Positions 8,285 through 18,036 of a DNA stretch of 64,000 nucleotides are shown one piece after another. The notes beneath the pieces were generated by a model. That model worked only from the letters and a program-made list of their open reading frames with translations. It did not search any database and was not told the origin of the DNA. Within the stretch, counting starts at the first letter, position 1; each line of letters begins with the position of its first letter. The stretch is from contig CBDBHT010000006.1 of the NCBI GenBank assembly GCA_965205965.1, forward strand, positions 612,248-676,247. Reading direction: 5' to 3'. A program made the position numbers and the translations under genes. The stretch comes from Bin55 sp965205965 (GTDB lineage: Bacteria; Pseudomonadota; Gammaproteobacteria; Pseudomonadales; Azotimanducaceae).

Positions 8285-8545
8285 CGGCGGCAGGAGGGTC
8301 GTCTGGCGACCATCCGTCAAGCGAAGGAGCGTCCGTCTGGAGGAGCAGGAGGTGCACCGGCGGGTACTTCGGGGTCGGATCGGGATCCGAGGAAGATGGG
8401 GGAATCTGCGTCCAAGCTGGCAGCGTTCCGGAGGATCATGTGGAAGGCAATGTCACCGACCCGGACAGTCGGGTCATGAAGACCGGAGCGGGCTGGCAAC
8501 AGGGTTACAATGCACAAGCTGCGGTGGCCGGCGGCGAGAGCAGTA
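8285..8545 (+). pseudogene. IS1182-like transposase, middle part (upstream of IS256 insertion)
   Basis: Frameshifted pieces read RLATIRQAKER, EEQEVHRR, then VTDPDSRVMKTGAGWQQGYN and AQAAVAGG, the central block of IS1182-type transposases. The block resumes past the IS256 element at 10015 with EQLVVAAEVAADANDHGKL. The N-terminal part is missing; the left edge abuts a Tn5-like end. Confidence 0.75.
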
Positions 8546-8578
8546 GTTGTGTCAAGAATTTTCTGCAATTTCCAGTGG

Positions 8579-8614
8579 GAGCGGAGACCCGCCCATATGG
8601 GCGGGTCTCCGCTC
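8579..8614. repeat. 36-bp perfect palindrome at the transposase 3' end of IS256
   Basis: Two 18-base arms, the left one GAGCGGAGACCCGCCCAT, are perfectly self-complementary with no loop. It lies between the transposase stop and the left inverted repeat and recurs at 18863-18898. As RNA it would be a very strong hairpin and could block read-through in both directions. A third, inverted IS256 fragment (20214-20474) keeps only one arm. Confidence 0.85.
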
Positions 8615-8635
8615 GGCGCGAAATTTTCGGGCGTT

Positions 8636-9931
8636 TCATGCCGCCTCCTGCCATGTCTCGGATTCCGGTTCGGATGCGCGAACCACGCCGATCCGGTCAT
8701 ATAGATAACGCTGCCCCGTCAGCCACCGCTCATGGGTCTCCGCCGCAAGTGCCAAGATCAGACGCAGACAGGACTCCGCGTTCGGGAAGATCCTGACGAC
8801 ACGCGTGCGCCGTCGGAGCTCCTCGTTGTACCGCTCCAGCATGTTCGTGGACTTCATCCGCAGGCGATGTTCCCTAGGCAGCCGATACACCGTCAGCGTC
8901 TCCTCGACATGATCCTCGACCCATTCCACTAGCCTGCCAAACCCTTTCTCATCGCCCCAACGGCCTACCCAGGCACCCAGTGCCTCACGAGCCTCCCCGA
9001 CATGCTCACAGCCCCACAACCGTTTCAAACCCTCCAGACACGCGGGATCAGCACTCCGGGACAGCTTGTCCCTGGCATTGCGCAGAAAATGGACGCAGCA
9101 CCGTTGCCACAACGCGGTCGGCAACACTTTCGAGATCGCATGCTTCAATCCCTCATGACTGTCCGAGACCACATACTCGACTCCCCGCAGGCCACGTCCC
9201 TTCAGATGCGAGAGGAATTCCGTCCACGACCCCTCGCTTTCCCGGTTCGCCACTTCCACCGCCAGCACCTGACGCCGACCCTCGCCGTCAATCCCGATGG
9301 CAATCTGCACTGCCCGGGAACGCACCGAGCCCTCCTCACGCACCTTCTCATACCGGGCATCCAGCAACACATACGGATACGCTTCCTCCAGCCGACGTTC
9401 CGCAAACGCCTTCAGCGACGCGTCCAGCTTCGACACCATGGCCGAGATCGTCGCCGGCGAAAACTCGTGACCGCACAGACCCTCCGCCAGTCGGCTCACC
9501 CGACGCGTCGAGACCCCCTGCACATACATCTCCGACAGCACCGCCACCAGGGCCTTCTCCGAACGCTGATAGCGCTCGAACACCCGCGTGCTGAACTGGC
9601 CGCTGCGTTCCTGCGGAACTCTCAGTTCGATCTCGCCCACCTTCATCGTCAGATCGCGCCGGTAGTATCCAGAACGGTAGCCCTGACGCGTCTGCGTCCG
9701 CTCGCTCTTGCCCGCTCCCGGAAACTCCGTCATCTCACTCTCCAGAACCTCGTTGAGCGTCTCCTGCACCAGCCGCCTCACAAACTCCTCATCGTCCGCC
9801 AGATGATGGCATGCCGACTTCTTCGTGGCATTGTGCGTATAATCTTTCCGAATCATTTCTTGCTCCTTGTCTATAAGTTGTGTCATGAATGATTCGCGCC
9901 TGGATGCGGGATTGCGTCCAGGCATCTCCAC
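8636..9931 (-). CDS. IS256-family (mutator-type) transposase
   Basis: A full-length 431-residue enzyme. The mutator signature includes YVLLDARYEKVREEGSVRSR (first Asp), EYVVSDSHEGLKHAISKVLP (second Asp), WQRCCVHFLRNARDKL, and STNMLERYNEELRRRTRVVR (catalytic Glu). The start is uncertain: MTQLIDKEQEMI at residue 16 would be a conventional N-terminus. No frameshift is seen, so the enzyme could be active and could also serve the deleted copy. Confidence 0.92.
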   Translation of the reverse strand: MEMPGRNPASRRESFMTQLIDKEQEMIRKDYTHNATKKSACHHLADDEEFVRRLVQETLNEVLESEMTEFPGAGKSERTQTRQGYRSGYYRRDLTMKVGEIELRVPQERSGQFSTRVFERYQRSEKALVAVLSEMYVQGVSTRRVSRLAEGLCGHEFSPATISAMVSKLDASLKAFAERRLEEAYPYVLLDARYEKVREEGSVRSRAVQIAIGIDGEGRRQVLAVEVANRESEGSWTEFLSHLKGRGLRGVEYVVSDSHEGLKHAISKVLPTALWQRCCVHFLRNARDKLSRSADPACLEGLKRLWGCEHVGEAREALGAWVGRWGDEKGFGRLVEWVEDHVEETLTVYRLPREHRLRMKSTNMLERYNEELRRRTRVVRIFPNAESCLRLILALAAETHERWLTGQRYLYDRIGVVRASEPESETWQEAA

Positions 9932-10014
9932 ATTCCCGATGAAACATCAGATTCTAACCATTCGTCTGTCGTTACAGTCCGTTTTTCGTTTTTGCAGACA
10001 AATTTATACACAAC

Positions 10015-10630
10015 CGAGCAGTTGGTCGTAGCGGCGGAGGTGGCGGCGGATGCCAACGATCACGGGAAGCTGAATGCGATGGTGGATGAGGTAGCCGTGG
10101 TGGCGGGCGAGCCGCCGGAGGCGGTGCTGGCGGATGCGGGCTACGCCAGCGAAAAGGAGCTGGTGCAGCTGGAAGAACGGAAGGTCGAGGGATACGTGGC
10201 CTTGGGTCGGAGCGCACGCCGGCTGGACTCGACACGGCGACCCGCCTCGGCGCGGATGGCGCAGCGTCTGACCAGCCGGGAAGGTCGTGCGGTTTATGCA
10301 CAGCGGAAGTGGATGGCGGAAGCACCGATAGGCTGGATCAAGCACGTGATGGGTTTCCGCCGCTTCAGTGTCCGCGGGGACTGGAGCAGGTGCAAGGGGA
10401 ATGGACATTAGTCTGTCTGGCACTCAACTTGCGGCGGTTGAACGGGAGACTTGCGCCCTGTTGACGAGAACGGGACGGAAAACGGCGCAAAACCCACAAT
10501 AAAAGAAGCAAGAAAACCGCTCCCATGCGACGGTTTGGGCCACTTCTGGACGCTGCCTAAGGATTTTTGACGTCTGTATGATGGAAATGCCAAAACTTAC
10601 CTTGTCCAGCAAGTCCTACGGCGCAGACTG
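10015..10630 (+). pseudogene. IS1182-like transposase C-terminus and right end
   Basis: It reads EQLVVAAEVAADANDHGKLN, PPEAVLADAGYASEKELVQL and the C-terminal block AEAPIGWIKHVMGFRRFSVR. A frameshift follows (ALNLRRLNGRLAP in another frame), then the terminal repeat CTACGGCGCAGACTG ends at 10630. Together with 8285-8545 it is one IS1182 copy split by IS256. Confidence 0.8.
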
Positions 10631-10635
10631 CCGGC

Positions 10636-10756
10636 ACTGCCGAAGCTGCTGGACCTGCTTGACGTCCGACGATAGGCCCACGCCTCCATGATCGCGAAAG
10701 CCAATCCACAAAGTCCATACTTCATAGCGGAGTTTGGGTTATACGGGGAATTGCTG
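10636..10756 (+). mobile_element. IS debris: ISAs1 shred plus right end of the ISNCY-like element
   Basis: 10636-10680 encodes ALPKLLDLLDVR, a short piece of an ISAs1-type transposase. From about 10688 to 10756 the sequence matches the right end of the MITE at 49275-49482, finishing with CTATACGGGGAATTGCTG-like bases. Confidence 0.5.
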
Positions 10757-11410
10757 TCTTTGCATCTGATCCCCTCACCATCTAGAAGGGTGCGTGTTTT
10801 AGGTTGGTCCGTACAGGAAGCGGAGCTGAAGAGGCGGATACCAATCGGAGGTGTGAGTGTGAACGATTGCAGTCCGGGCGGTATGATCAGTTATTGAAAT
10901 ATGTCCTTTCATCGATTACTATTATGCCTTGGCGTACGTAAGCTTGCAATTAAATTGACTGACGGAGTCATCGGGATATAATCAAGGATCAAGCAGGTTT
11001 GTATTGTGGGAGTAGCTAGAATTAATAATTGAAAAATTAAAAAATATTCCAACGTGTAACGTGTACGATCAATCATGTCACATGTCAGTTAAGGAGATTG
11101 CTCTCCCGCTTCCGTCTCGAAAGTTTTCTGCTTATAGCTTATAAAGGGAGCAGGATGTAGGGGCATGGTGCTGTTACTCATTTACGCGTTGCGAGGCGAG
11201 GCGTCCCTGTTATTTATTCCTCAGCCTACCCTAATTCAAGTTATTAGTACGGTGGGAGCTAGCTGGGTGGGTCCATTAGCCAGAGGGGGATGGAATTTTG
11301 AGCATACTAGCATACTGTGTCAGAGGTTTTGGGATCATCTAGTGATTAATCCATCGTTATTTAAGTTTCACGCAAATGCGTTGTTTAATGCGTAAGGAGT
11401 TTAACTATTT
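10757..11410. promoter_or_regulatory. AT-rich leader upstream of the giant protease
   Basis: No supported gene in 650 bases. The only site worth noting is the Shine-Dalgarno AAGGAG at 11394-11399, 11 bases before the protease ATG. Base composition is strikingly lower in GC than the gene it precedes. A promoter is presumably within it, but I cannot place one. Confidence 0.35.
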
Positions 11411-14400
11411 ATGTTATCTGTTGTATTAGACGTTGTATTAGACCATGTTAAAAAATCCCCACGGGCCGCGCTTTGGGGTACCTTTGTGCTGTGCCTGTGC
11501 GTGGTATCGGCGTGCCTGTACCTGTATCGGCCGTTGGAACATATATCAGTATCTGAAGATACGGCTTCCGTATCTGGCAGCGATTTGCGGGAGAAGGTTT
11601 TGCAGAGAGCCGTTGAGAAGAATGCGATGGAGAGTCGGGGTCAGGTATCCCCGGCGGTGCGGTCCGTGGGTGCGCCGATAGAGGTTGCGGAAGGTCTCGT
11701 GGCCAAGGATCGTGCGGCACCGGAAGGGTACGCTTATTTGGCGCCCGCTGACGATGTGACCAAAGGTCGTCTGCGAGCGGACGAGGAGCGCAAGCCGGTT
11801 TCCGAGAAGCGAAGTCATGACGTGGATTGGCTCGGTGCTCCGGGAGCGGTTTATGAGGTGGCGCGACTTGCGGAGGAGGCGCAGCGGGACTGGGCGTTCG
11901 GCTGGGTTCAGCTGAGTGGGTATACGCGGCTGCCCGACGTGGCGTCGCAGTTGGCGGAGAAGCAGGTGGAGGTGCTGGGGTCTTCGGGGAATCTGCTACG
12001 TGCCCGGCTGCCGGCGGACGTTCGCATGTTGGACGAGATTGGGGATCTGCCGGGGATTGCGGGTCTCGGGGTGCTGCCCGGTGAGCGCAAGATTCTTGAT
12101 GAGGAGCTTTCCACCAACGCCGCGCAATACTCGATGCGCGATCGGGTTCCGGTCTTTATTACGTTGATGTCGGACGATGAAGACGGGCGATGGCGTGTGG
12201 CCCTGGAGGACCGGGGAGCGGAGGTTGGCGGGTTTGATCGTTCGACTCGCGCGTATTCGGCTAACGTCTTCTATGGCGATGTCGGAGTTATCGCCGCCGC
12301 TGACTTTGTGCTGTCGATCGAGCAGGAGCGGCTGGTCGAGCCGCTGCTGGCATCTGCGGTGCCCGTGATGGGCGCGGACGGCGTGCGTATGTATAGCGGT
12401 GAACGGGGGGTGTTTGACGGCGTGGCGGGTGCCGGCGTGGCGGTAGGCGTGCTGGATACCGGACTGAACATCCATCATACGGATATTGCCACCCATCGGT
12501 CCAGCGTATGCGGTGCAAATCTTGGCTCGTTTGCACAGGACGTCGGAGATGCGGATCTGTGGTATGACTTTCGTCTTCATGGGACGCACGTGACGGGGAT
12601 CCTGGCCGGCAACGGATACACCGAGGCGCAACATGCGGGGGTAGCTCCGGGCGTGCGGCACATCCGTTTCGGGAAGGTGTTTGCTGGTTTCGGTGCTACG
12701 CTCGTGGACCTCATGGAGGGGGCGGATTATATGGCGGAGGCCACGAGCTGTATGCAGAATGGCCGGGAGTCAGCGGCGGTCAAGCCGCTGGTGGTGAATA
12801 TGAGTCTGGGGACGCTTGGTGCCAGCGTGGCACAGGGGCGCGGCATACTGGAGCGGAAGTTGGATTCCGTGGTCTGGAACGCTCATCAACTGTACACGAT
12901 TTCGGCCGGCAATTCCGGCGGGTACGGCATTAACGTACTTTCCACGGCCAAGAACGCGCTTTCGGTGGGGGCTAGCATAGACGACGAGACGATAGCGAGC
13001 TACAGCAGTCATGGTCGGGGGGTCATCAGTAGTGCTCATGGGAGGCTCAAGCCCAACGTGACAACGGTGGGTACGAGCGTTCATTCGTCTTTAGGTCGAG
13101 GCAGCAAGGATCAATACATCGCCCTGAGTGGCACGAGCATGTCGTCGCCGGCGATGGCGGGCATGGCGGCTTTGATGATGGACGCCGCCCCGGATTTGCA
13201 GAACCAGCCGGCGACGATGCGGGCCTATCTGATGGCCAGTGCCGTTCGGCCCGACGTGTGGCTGGATAACCCGGCATGGTTTCCGCTGAACAACACCGAC
13301 GGCATTGGTGTGATCCAGGAGGAGTACGGCATGGGTTCCGTATCGGCGCGGGTCGGCGTCTTGAACCGGGATAGCGAGGACGGATGGACCACGGGGCATG
13401 CATCGGTGGTGCTCACGGACGGTGAATACGGCTACGTGGACGTCACCGTTCCGGAGGGGGCGGAGCGCCTGGACGTGGTGATGACGTGGGACGAGCCGCC
13501 GGCGGAGAGCGTATCGGACGTCGTGTTGAACGATCTGGATCTATGGGTCGACGAGCGTGCGGATTGCGAGGACGCGGCCTGCGGTGAACATAGTTCGGCT
13601 TCGATAACCGACAACGTGGAGTGGGTGATTATTCGGAACCCGCCGGCGGGCGTCTATCGGGTGAAAGCGGTGGGCGAGTCGGTCTATACGGACGAGGCGC
13701 GGGTCGGTATGGCGTGGCAGATTATCCGGGGCCCGGCAGCTCCAACGATTGATCTGACGGTGAACAAGGCGGTTCTGGAAGGCGGGGGCGGCCATGAGCT
13801 GGTGGCGACGTTGACGGTGGACGGATACGTGGCCAAGGGCGTGGATCTGCACGTGAACTGTCGCGCTTCCGACGGGCGTTCGGTCTGCAACGGATTGGAC
13901 TACGATGCGGCGGATCCGCGTCCCAGCCCGCCGTGGTACCGCCATGCGCTCGTGAGCAGGGAAGACGGCACGCTGGTCAGCGGTTCCGGGAGGACGATTT
14001 ATCTGGGCGAGCTGGCGGCGGGCGAGACGCAGGAAGTGAAGTTGTACTTCGCTTACGAGGGAGACGATGACAATGCGCGGATCACGCTGACCGCCAGTGC
14101 GTGGAACGCCCGTTCCGGCGGTACGGCTTCGGTTCTGCTGCGCCGCGCGGGTTCCGATGCCCCGATGGCACCGGAGCTGGAGATTCCGTCAAACGACAGT
14201 TTCTTGACGGCCAAGGTTCTGGAGGGTCAGTCGGGATCGGAACCAGTCAACTTGTCCCTTGCGACTTCGGAAGCGGGCGAGTCCGAGATGATAATGGACC
14301 CTGGTCAGTTATTCTACGACCCCCGGCGGCCGCGAGGGTCCGTCTGGTACGCCTGGACGCCGTCCGAGACGCAACACACTGCGCTGCGGGTCGATCGGCC

Positions 14401-17332
14401 GGCCGATTTGGAGAATGCGCCGCGGACTGGCCTTGCCGTGTTCCTGGGAACCGGGGACGGGGTCAACCGCTCGCTCGCCAATTTGCGGGAGGTTGCCCGC
14501 AGCGACAGTGGCAGTGTGTCTTTGAAGGCCTCGGCGAGCAAGACTTACTACTTGCGCGTCGCAGATAGAGGTTCGTCTGTTCCGTTGACCCTGACGTGGG
14601 ATGAGCGAGAGGAGCGTCCGGCCAACGACGGATGGCGTCAGGCCACCGTCCTGGAGGGCCAAGATGGCAGTGTTGAGGGGAATAATAGCGGTGCCACTTT
14701 GGAATACGGCGAATGGCCCTTTGGGGTCACAGCGACGGTATGGTACCACTGGACGGCACCGTCGGACGGGGCGTGGACGTTCGATGCAGTAAGGCGCAGT
14801 AATCCGGAAAAACAGACGGGGCACCACATCTTTGTGTATATGGGCGAGGACGTCTCGTCGCTTCGCATAGTCAGCGATTTTAGAAACATTGAGGACGCGT
14901 CTCGATTTCCCGCCGTGGTTCAGGCCGCCCGGGGACAGACGTATCGTATAGCCGTCGGATCCCCGCTGCCTGAATTCGGCATCGATCCAGGTGCATTTGA
15001 TTTGATCTGGGAAGCGGTGGACTTGGAAGATCTGGAAGACCGCAGCGGGGTTACCAACGATAATCATGGTGATGCGGTGTCTCTCGTCGAGGGTGTGACG
15101 GGTTCCCAGGTCATTCATCGCGATTTCGAGGCTCCGCCTCCCATTTTGACGGTCGAGCCTGATGAGCCGGCGGAGGCGGGAGTATTCACCCGATGGTATC
15201 GCTGGACGGCACCCGAGACGAGGCGGTTTACGTGGCTGATCCAGGACCCGCGATTCACGGATGCCTCGCATTACCGCGTGGCGATCTTCGAGGGGGATTC
15301 GCTTGACGATCTGGACTTTGTGGGATCCACGGCTACATCGTCCGAAGTGGATGATCGGATGGAGTTCGTCGTTCCGATGGAGAAGGACCAGCACTACATG
15401 ATTTCCGTTGGCTTCCCGCCCCGCGATATCGAAATTATACCGGGTCAGGGCTTTGGTCGCTATAGGGACGTTTTGCGTTGGGGTCCCACGCCGGAGAACG
15501 ACGACTTTGACGACGCCATTGCGCTTAACGGCGCACAGGGTAACGTGACGTTCAGGACTCACTGGTCCACGCGCGATGCCGGCGAGCAAGTCACGGCTTC
15601 GGGTTCGTTTAGTACTTCGGATTCGATCTGGTACACGTACGAGGCGGATAAATCGGGATGGTACGAATTTTACATTCCTGAAATCAATCAGCGTCTCACG
15701 GGCTTGGGCGTTTACCAGGCCGTGGGGGACGGGGGATTGCATTCCTTGCAAAAGGTGGTGTTATCCCATGATGACCTGTCGATAGTCGGACGGCGGACGT
15801 TCGTCAAATTTTACGCGGAAGCGGGTACTCAATATATTCTGCGCATAGCGCATGGATTTAATGGACATCCGGTTACTGGTAAGGAATATCAGCTCCATTG
15901 GCGGGAAACCGAAGCCCCCGTATGGATCAAGTACCTTGGTTACGTGCCCAATAGCGGCATGGACATGCAGGGCTTTCCGGTGTCGTTTTCGGAAATTTTT
16001 GACATGTCGTTCAACACCAGGGGCGATGCCCTGTACGTAGCGAGCGAACATGCGATGATCGTGTACAAGCGCGACGTCAAGACGGGGGGGCTGACGCCCG
16101 CGGCTTCGCACGACCTTGATTCGCGGCAGCATTTTCTGGGATGGGACGCTTATCGGACGCGCCTTCTGAGCTACTGCACTGAATGGCAGGAGATGGCACC
16201 GGAAGATTACGCCAATCTGCGGCTGAAGGAAGGCAGGCATTATGCGGCGGGAGAGGAAGTGGAGAACTGTTCAGGGACGGTTGACGTGCTGATCGATGCT
16301 TCTCGCCCCGATGGGCCGCTGTTGCACCGCGTCCACCGGAGTGGCGTGGACATTTTCAGCATCCAGGAGGGGACGGGCAATCTCAGCCATCTGGAATCCC
16401 TGGTTTCGGAGGATCTGGGCTTGGTCGACGTGGCCCTGTCGCCCCAGAGCGGATATCTCTATGGAGCCAATCTGGATTCGCTGGTTGTCTTCGAGAAGGA
16501 TCCGGAAACCTCGGAGTTGACGCTGATCGAGACCGACTATGATGTGGATCATCTGCATGCGCTTTCCGTTAGCGATGACGGCAGGTATTTGTTTGCGCTG
16601 GAGAGTAGAAGTCGGCCGCATACTGCCAAGGTCTTCGACCTGTCGGCCCCGTCGGAACCAGCATTAGTGGGAGAATTTCTCGACAGCAATCGTGTCGCTG
16701 GATTTGGCACGTGCAAGGTTGCGGATTTCAGAAACGGACGATACGCCGTCGAATTTTTCTGCGATCGGAGCTACTTTGCCATGGAGTATCGTCCCGGAGC
16801 GGGCAATGAAGATGGCGTCATTGAACTAACGGATGTAGGTGTATCAGGTTGGCGGACTCGCTATGACAACCTGCCACCTCTAGGGGGTGCCGCAAAAGTC
16901 CTGGAAGCCAGTCCTGACGGAGGTCATCTCTATATGGCGTCAAGCGATTCGACCAGGCCTGGTATTCACGTGTTCGAGCGGGTGGGTAATACGATTGAAG
17001 TGCCTGAGGAAGTAGACGAAACCACGCGCTTCCGGCTTGATCTGTTCGAGGTGGGGTTTGACACGGTTCAATTTGGAGCTTTCCATGCTTCGGGTGGCGA
17101 CTGCGTTTCCTTCCGAAAAGTCACGTTCGAGGACGTGAGTTATTCGATCGTTCGTTCCAGATGGCAGGAACGGAGGAACGCGAATGCCCCGTGGGTAGAT
17201 ATTGCGGGAACGGAAGCCGAGAAGAATCTGTGCTCGTATCGACCTGGCGGTAGTGCTGAATATCGGTTAGCCGCCGATATAACCGTCGACTCGATAACCG
17301 GAAGGTACGTCAGCAATACTCTTGATCTGTAA
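11411..17332 (+). CDS. Giant membrane-anchored subtilisin-like (S8) protease with repeat and propeller domains
   Basis: 1973 residues. Residues 20-41 are a hydrophobic signal anchor (LWGTFVLCLCVVSACLYLY). The peptidase S8 triad is Asp349 (VGVLDTGLN), His390 (RLHGTHVTGILAG) and Ser576 (SGTSMSSPAMAG), with the oxyanion Asn in ISAGNSGG. After an Ig/P-domain-like stretch come four repeats starting near 930, 1070, 1215 and 1363, each like ENDDFDDAIALNGAQGNV followed by a WYxWTAP block. About 1527-1861 resembles a lactonase-type beta-propeller (LSPQSGYLYGANLDSL). The role would be extracellular or periplasmic proteolysis; the substrate is unknown. It is GC-rich compared with host genes and bracketed by IS debris, suggesting transfer. 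The frame is intact over almost 6 kb. Confidence 0.9.
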   Translation: MLSVVLDVVLDHVKKSPRAALWGTFVLCLCVVSACLYLYRPLEHISVSEDTASVSGSDLREKVLQRAVEKNAMESRGQVSPAVRSVGAPIEVAEGLVAKDRAAPEGYAYLAPADDVTKGRLRADEERKPVSEKRSHDVDWLGAPGAVYEVARLAEEAQRDWAFGWVQLSGYTRLPDVASQLAEKQVEVLGSSGNLLRARLPADVRMLDEIGDLPGIAGLGVLPGERKILDEELSTNAAQYSMRDRVPVFITLMSDDEDGRWRVALEDRGAEVGGFDRSTRAYSANVFYGDVGVIAAADFVLSIEQERLVEPLLASAVPVMGADGVRMYSGERGVFDGVAGAGVAVGVLDTGLNIHHTDIATHRSSVCGANLGSFAQDVGDADLWYDFRLHGTHVTGILAGNGYTEAQHAGVAPGVRHIRFGKVFAGFGATLVDLMEGADYMAEATSCMQNGRESAAVKPLVVNMSLGTLGASVAQGRGILERKLDSVVWNAHQLYTISAGNSGGYGINVLSTAKNALSVGASIDDETIASYSSHGRGVISSAHGRLKPNVTTVGTSVHSSLGRGSKDQYIALSGTSMSSPAMAGMAALMMDAAPDLQNQPATMRAYLMASAVRPDVWLDNPAWFPLNNTDGIGVIQEEYGMGSVSARVGVLNRDSEDGWTTGHASVVLTDGEYGYVDVTVPEGAERLDVVMTWDEPPAESVSDVVLNDLDLWVDERADCEDAACGEHSSASITDNVEWVIIRNPPAGVYRVKAVGESVYTDEARVGMAWQIIRGPAAPTIDLTVNKAVLEGGGGHELVATLTVDGYVAKGVDLHVNCRASDGRSVCNGLDYDAADPRPSPPWYRHALVSREDGTLVSGSGRTIYLGELAAGETQEVKLYFAYEGDDDNARITLTASAWNARSGGTASVLLRRAGSDAPMAPELEIPSNDSFLTAKVLEGQSGSEPVNLSLATSEAGESEMIMDPGQLFYDPRRPRGSVWYAWTPSETQHTALRVDRPADLENAPRTGLAVFLGTGDGVNRSLANLREVARSDSGSVSLKASASKTYYLRVADRGSSVPLTLTWDEREERPANDGWRQATVLEGQDGSVEGNNSGATLEYGEWPFGVTATVWYHWTAPSDGAWTFDAVRRSNPEKQTGHHIFVYMGEDVSSLRIVSDFRNIEDASRFPAVVQAARGQTYRIAVGSPLPEFGIDPGAFDLIWEAVDLEDLEDRSGVTNDNHGDAVSLVEGVTGSQVIHRDFEAPPPILTVEPDEPAEAGVFTRWYRWTAPETRRFTWLIQDPRFTDASHYRVAIFEGDSLDDLDFVGSTATSSEVDDRMEFVVPMEKDQHYMISVGFPPRDIEIIPGQGFGRYRDVLRWGPTPENDDFDDAIALNGAQGNVTFRTHWSTRDAGEQVTASGSFSTSDSIWYTYEADKSGWYEFYIPEINQRLTGLGVYQAVGDGGLHSLQKVVLSHDDLSIVGRRTFVKFYAEAGTQYILRIAHGFNGHPVTGKEYQLHWRETEAPVWIKYLGYVPNSGMDMQGFPVSFSEIFDMSFNTRGDALYVASEHAMIVYKRDVKTGGLTPAASHDLDSRQHFLGWDAYRTRLLSYCTEWQEMAPEDYANLRLKEGRHYAAGEEVENCSGTVDVLIDASRPDGPLLHRVHRSGVDIFSIQEGTGNLSHLESLVSEDLGLVDVALSPQSGYLYGANLDSLVVFEKDPETSELTLIETDYDVDHLHALSVSDDGRYLFALESRSRPHTAKVFDLSAPSEPALVGEFLDSNRVAGFGTCKVADFRNGRYAVEFFCDRSYFAMEYRPGAGNEDGVIELTDVGVSGWRTRYDNLPPLGGAAKVLEASPDGGHLYMASSDSTRPGIHVFERVGNTIEVPEEVDETTRFRLDLFEVGFDTVQFGAFHASGGDCVSFRKVTFEDVSYSIVRSRWQERRNANAPWVDIAGTEAEKNLCSYRPGGSAEYRLAADITVDSITGRYVSNTLDL

Positions 17333-17356
17333 AGCATCGAGCGTATGACCGAAGCA

Positions 17357-17389
17357 ATGCCGCTAATTCAGGCCAAGAATTAGCGGCAT
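17357..17389 (+). terminator. Stem-loop after the protease gene
   Basis: A perfect 13-bp stem (ATGCCGCTAATTC with its complement) encloses a 7-base loop, 25 bases after the stop codon. It lacks a U-tract, so it is a transcript-end or stabilising hairpin rather than a textbook intrinsic terminator. Confidence 0.6.
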
Positions 17390-17390
17390 G

Positions 17391-17703
17391 CGGCGCAGAC
17401 TGTGAGGACGAAATGAAATGACCGATCTGCGAAATGAAGCGAGAGAGACCGAGCGAACTATGCAGTCTGCGCCGCAGGACTTGCTGGACAAGGTAAGTTT
17501 CGGCATTTCCATCATGCAAAGCAAGGAGATCCGTCAAAAATCCCTTAGGCAACGTCCAGAAGCGGTCCAAACCATCGCATGAGAGCGGTTTTCTCGCTTC
17601 TTATTGCGTGTTTTGCACCGTTTTCCGTCGCGTTTTCGTTAACAGGGTGCAAGTCTCCCATTCAACCGCTGTAGGTTGAATGCTAGACAGACCAACGTTC
17701 CTA
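17391..17703 (-). mobile_element. IS1182-like element 3' end fragment, with a detached terminal repeat
   Basis: 17391-17402 is CGGCGCAGACTG, an isolated copy of the terminal repeat. After a 60-base spacer, 17463 onward starts CAGTCTGCGCCGCAGG and repeats the 240-base IS1182 3' end seen at 2879, here more degraded. There is no coding capacity. Confidence 0.65.
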
Positions 17704-17821
17704 TTCCCCTTTCACCTGGACACCTCTAAAAGCAGGGAATATGGAGGGATTTGCGGACGGGACGGATATGCGTTTTTTCAGCCAGCTCAAGAGCCTTTCG
17801 GAGTGGGAAAGGGGGTTATTG

Positions 17822-18036
17822 CAGTAATTTCCAGTGAGCAAACGTCTGGATACTGGCAGTGTGTTCAAAAGATGGGTGAGCATTTCTTTGATTGAACTAA
17901 ATTTTCTCACTCCAGTTTGATGACGTATCCCAATTTATACAGCCCGGAAAATGACAAAAGTTCGCGAAAACCATGGGACGAAAACAGCCGAAAGCCCTAT
18001 TAAAACTAGCAGTTCACAACTCGCTGGAAATTACTG
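17822..18036. repeat. MITE family 3 (about 215 bp), copy 1
   Basis: Terminal inverted repeats are CAGTAATTTCCAG at both ends, with a non-coding interior. It is about 90% identical by eye to 22075-22288. Neighbouring bases do not give a clear duplication. Confidence 0.8.

Larger units (their letters stand above)
8546..10014 (-). mobile_element. IS256-family insertion sequence, apparently complete (1469 bp)
   Basis: Inverted repeats are GTTGTGTCAAGAATTTTCTGC at the left and, inverted, GTTGTGTATAAATTTGTCTGC at the right. It sits inside an IS1182-like transposase. The flanks share GAGCAGT but do not give a clean 8-bp duplication. A second, deleted copy is at 18832-20212. Confidence 0.85.

Noticed and set aside
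14309..15751. 480-codon open frame antisense to the protease
   Set aside because: No protein-like features; the sense strand has a continuous 1973-residue frame with repeats and domain motifs.
17391..17475. Paired CAGTCTGCGCCG repeats considered as a fourth short MITE
   Set aside because: The repeats point outward around a 60-base spacer and the right one is the start of an IS1182 fragment, so this is a junction between two IS ends.
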